A stretch of DNA of 64,000 nt from Acidicapsa dinghuensis (lineage in GTDB: Bacteria; Acidobacteriota; Terriglobia; Terriglobales; Acidobacteriaceae): contig NZ_JAGSYH010000008.1 of NCBI RefSeq assembly GCF_025685685.1, positions 207,005 to 271,004 of the forward strand. The letters run 5' to 3'. Each line of letters opens with the position of its first letter. The first letter of the stretch is position 1. The notes under the pieces are model-generated. The model was not told the DNA's origin. It was given only the letters and a program-made list of their open reading frames with translations, and ran no database searches. Position numbers and translations under genes: made by a program. Positions 63,026-64,000 of the stretch are shown here, piece after piece.

Positions 63026-63187
63026 TTACGGTATCGGCTCGAAGTCCTGTTTGGTTGCGCCGCAGTCCGGACACGCCCAATCCGCTGGCAAATTTTCGAA
63101 GGGCGTTCCGGGTGGGATGCCGGTGTCGGGGTCGCCTTCGGCTGGGTCGTAGATGTGACCGCAGATTTTGCATTGCCAGCGCTTCAT
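63026..63187 (-). CDS. Rubredoxin
   Basis: A protein of 53 residues from the ATG at 63187 with AAGGAG about 7 bases upstream; the frame continues to 63346 but would cover the palindrome pair. Two CxxC pairs (WQCKICGHIYDPAEGDPDTG and WACPDCGATKQDFEPI) hold one iron. Small cytosolic electron carrier. It is a stand-alone gene; no partner reductase is adjacent. Confidence 0.96.
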   Translation of the reverse strand: MKRWQCKICGHIYDPAEGDPDTGIPPGTPFENLPADWACPDCGATKQDFEPIP

Positions 63188-63291
63188 GCGATATCTCCTT
63201 TCAGCAGGGATTTCAGCGTAGTCGCAATTTTCGTTGTAGTCAAAAAGTGCGGAATCGCGTGGAGCATGACAGACGCGGAGTGGGTGATTTT

Positions 63292-63345
63292 TGCTCCACG
63301 TGGAGCAATTTTTCGCTTTGGCGATGCATTGCTCCTCGTGGAACA
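63292..63345. promoter_or_regulatory. Paired parS-like palindromes, site 2 (inverted)
   Basis: TGCTCCACGTGGAGCA (63292-63307), 22 bases, TGCTCCTCGTGGAACA (63330-63345). Read on the other strand this is the same order and spacing as 48548-48601. The spacer again folds as a tiny hairpin (CGC with GCG around four bases) though its sequence differs. The surrounding region to 63514 has no gene. Confidence 0.5.
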
Positions 63346-63514
63346 CTTTTGCCTGGATTGATGAGGGCTGAGGACTGTGTCAAGCGAAGTTTTCTGTAAC
63401 TTAGTGGCTTTGTTGGCGATGTTTTTGCAGGGAATTATGGGCATTTGTGCATAGGTCGCGCGGCTGCGGGAAAATATAACTGTTGTGGTATGTTCCACAC
63501 GCGACGGGAGTGAG

Positions 63515-63655
63515 ATGAGGTGGGCATTCAGCCCGCTGGGCTTCTTTGCTGGACTTGGGATTCAGGGCGTCATACCCGGCGAATTTTGCGGTTTGCTGGG
63601 GCTATTTTGGTGGGGCTGGTATGAAATGCGCCTTTGGTGCGTTTGGGCTGCTGAC
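63515..63655 (-). repeat. Dispersed repeat, family D, copy 2 (inverted)
   Basis: Complement aligns with 48213-48353 throughout, including ATGACGCCCTGA, GCACCAAAGGCGCAT and the terminal hairpin GGGCTGAATGCCC. It follows the parS-like pair, but the order and distance differ from those at 48 kb, so the two features are not one fixed unit. Confidence 0.72.
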
Positions 63656-63690
63656 AATGATTGAAAGCTCGCCTCAGGGGATAAATGGAA

Positions 63691-63755
63691 GGGCTAAAGC
63701 CCATCCCTACCAGCCCCGATGACGGCGCTTGCTTTTGCCGGGGATGAATCCCCGG
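63691..63755 (-). repeat. Two-hairpin module, copy 3 (inverted)
   Basis: Read on the minus strand: CCGGGGA-TTCA-TCCCCGG (63738-63755) then GGGC-TTTA-GCCC (63691-63702). Same loop order (TTCA then TTTA) as 44473-44526 and 45140-45194, again with stems of its own. Adjacent to a family B relic, as in the other copies. Confidence 0.7.
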
Positions 63756-63798
63756 TCTACCTTTTTCCGGTCTGGAGTTTCGTGATGGATTGAGGCGG

Positions 63799-63888
63799 GT
63801 TCGTGCTGTGCACGAATTTGGGTTGTGGAGGTGGGGGACATCTGCTATCCCACCCTTTCCGCACAGAACACGGAAAAGATGGGGCACC
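63799..63888 (-). repeat. 139-bp repeat, family B, copy 3 (inverted, truncated)
   Basis: Complement of this segment matches family B from GGTGCCCCATC through GGAAAGGGTGGGATAGC to AAATTCGTGC-type end, with scattered changes. Homology stops at 63888, exactly where the insertion-sequence end begins at 63889, so the element was cut by that insertion. Confidence 0.7.
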
Positions 63889-64000
63889 TGTGATCTTTCA
63901 GGAGGTTGTCCATTCGATTTGGACCGGAGAAGCTGGTTGTGACGAGCAACTAGGAATCTTCGGAGGATCGAATGGACATTCATAAGAATGCCCGACTGAG
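63889..64000 (+). mobile_element. Left end of an IS481-like insertion sequence (runs off window)
   Basis: The segment starts TGTGATCTTTCAGGAGGTTG, consistent with the TGT tip of IS481-family ends, at the base where the family B repeat is interrupted. A transposase start follows 83 bases inside. The right end, target duplication and full length lie beyond the window. Confidence 0.65.
63972..64000 (+). CDS. IS481-family transposase, first codons only
   Basis: ATG at 63972 with GGAGG (63962-63966) 5 bases upstream, reading MDIHKNARL before the window ends. MN/MD-x-HKNARLT is the usual opening of IS481 transposases (helix-turn-helix followed by DDE core). Only nine codons are visible, so the call depends on this short match and context. 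Confidence 0.6.

Noticed and set aside
63570..63983. Minus-strand open frame of 137 codons at the right edge
   Set aside because: It crosses three repeat relics and the insertion-sequence end; its sequence is repeat-derived.
1..64000. CRISPR arrays, tRNA and rRNA genes
   Set aside because: Looked for regular direct repeats with unique spacers, CCA-type acceptor/cloverleaf patterns and rRNA motifs; none were recognised by eye.

Overview
The window reads as a chromosomal segment of a high-GC Gram-negative bacterium, most likely an Acidobacteriota member of the Terriglobales type (Terriglobus, Granulicella or Edaphobacter-like). This is inferred from gene content: two large MacB/FtsX-type 'ADOP' permeases, secreted beta-propeller proteins and a GH92 mannosidase, a menaquinone-type MenG, a eukaryote-like topoisomerase IB homologue, and many dispersed hairpin repeats. 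No rRNA, tRNA or CRISPR array was recognised. A taxon name would need a database search.

Layout. 0-11 kb: secreted and periplasmic proteins (two coupled ThuA-like proteins, YVTN propeller, GH92 mannosidase coupled to an SH3 lipoprotein, a lactonase-like propeller, an M28 peptidase), then ornithine-cyclodeaminase-like and creatininase-like enzymes. 11-16 kb: an orphan papain-like protein behind four 13-bp repeats, an ADOP permease and a GT39 glycosyltransferase. 16-26 kb: NadA and NadB (the two steps to quinolinate), a tatB-tatC-M28 peptidase operon, a degenerate GGDEF protein and TerC. 26-29 kb: aroB-orf-menG, an overlapping operon. 30.3-31.4 kb: a gene-free stretch with two related structured RNA candidates and, between them, an AT-rich patch with DnaA-box-like sites. 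31-44 kb: OsmC and PASTA proteins, the aroC-def-fmt-rsmB cluster, an EVE protein, a HigB/HigA-like toxin-antitoxin pair, a YhaM-like exoribonuclease, a SurA-like chaperone and an S41 protease. 44-48 kb: repeat-rich DNA around a small membrane protein and the second ADOP permease. 48-51.6 kb: an oxidoreductase/isomerase operon divergent from an AraC regulator. 51.6-53.3 kb: a small accessory island with a DUF932 gene, two palindromic elements and the severed 3' end of a second AraC gene. 53-63 kb: a nucleoside-permease-like protein, DinB, a topoisomerase IB homologue lacking its catalytic tyrosine, an ASCH protein, a 1008-residue M14 peptidase, a Tat-exported protein, an AAA+ fragment and rubredoxin. 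63.3-64 kb: repeats, and the left end of an IS481-like insertion sequence that runs off the window.

How it fits together. Most genes are housekeeping (NAD, chorismate and menaquinone synthesis; formyl-Met processing; Tat export) or export-oriented scavenging of glycans and peptides. The most unusual signals are not ordinary genes: (1) the paired RNA elements at 30.4-31.3 kb, with a base-pair covariation and constant 3' spacing; (2) matched inverted pairs of parS-like palindromes at 48.55 and 63.3 kb with identical 22-bp spacing; (3) a dispersed two-hairpin module whose TTCA/TTTA loops are fixed while the stems change in a compensatory way; (4) the topoisomerase IB pseudoenzyme; (5) the AraC duplication broken by a palindrome-ended element.
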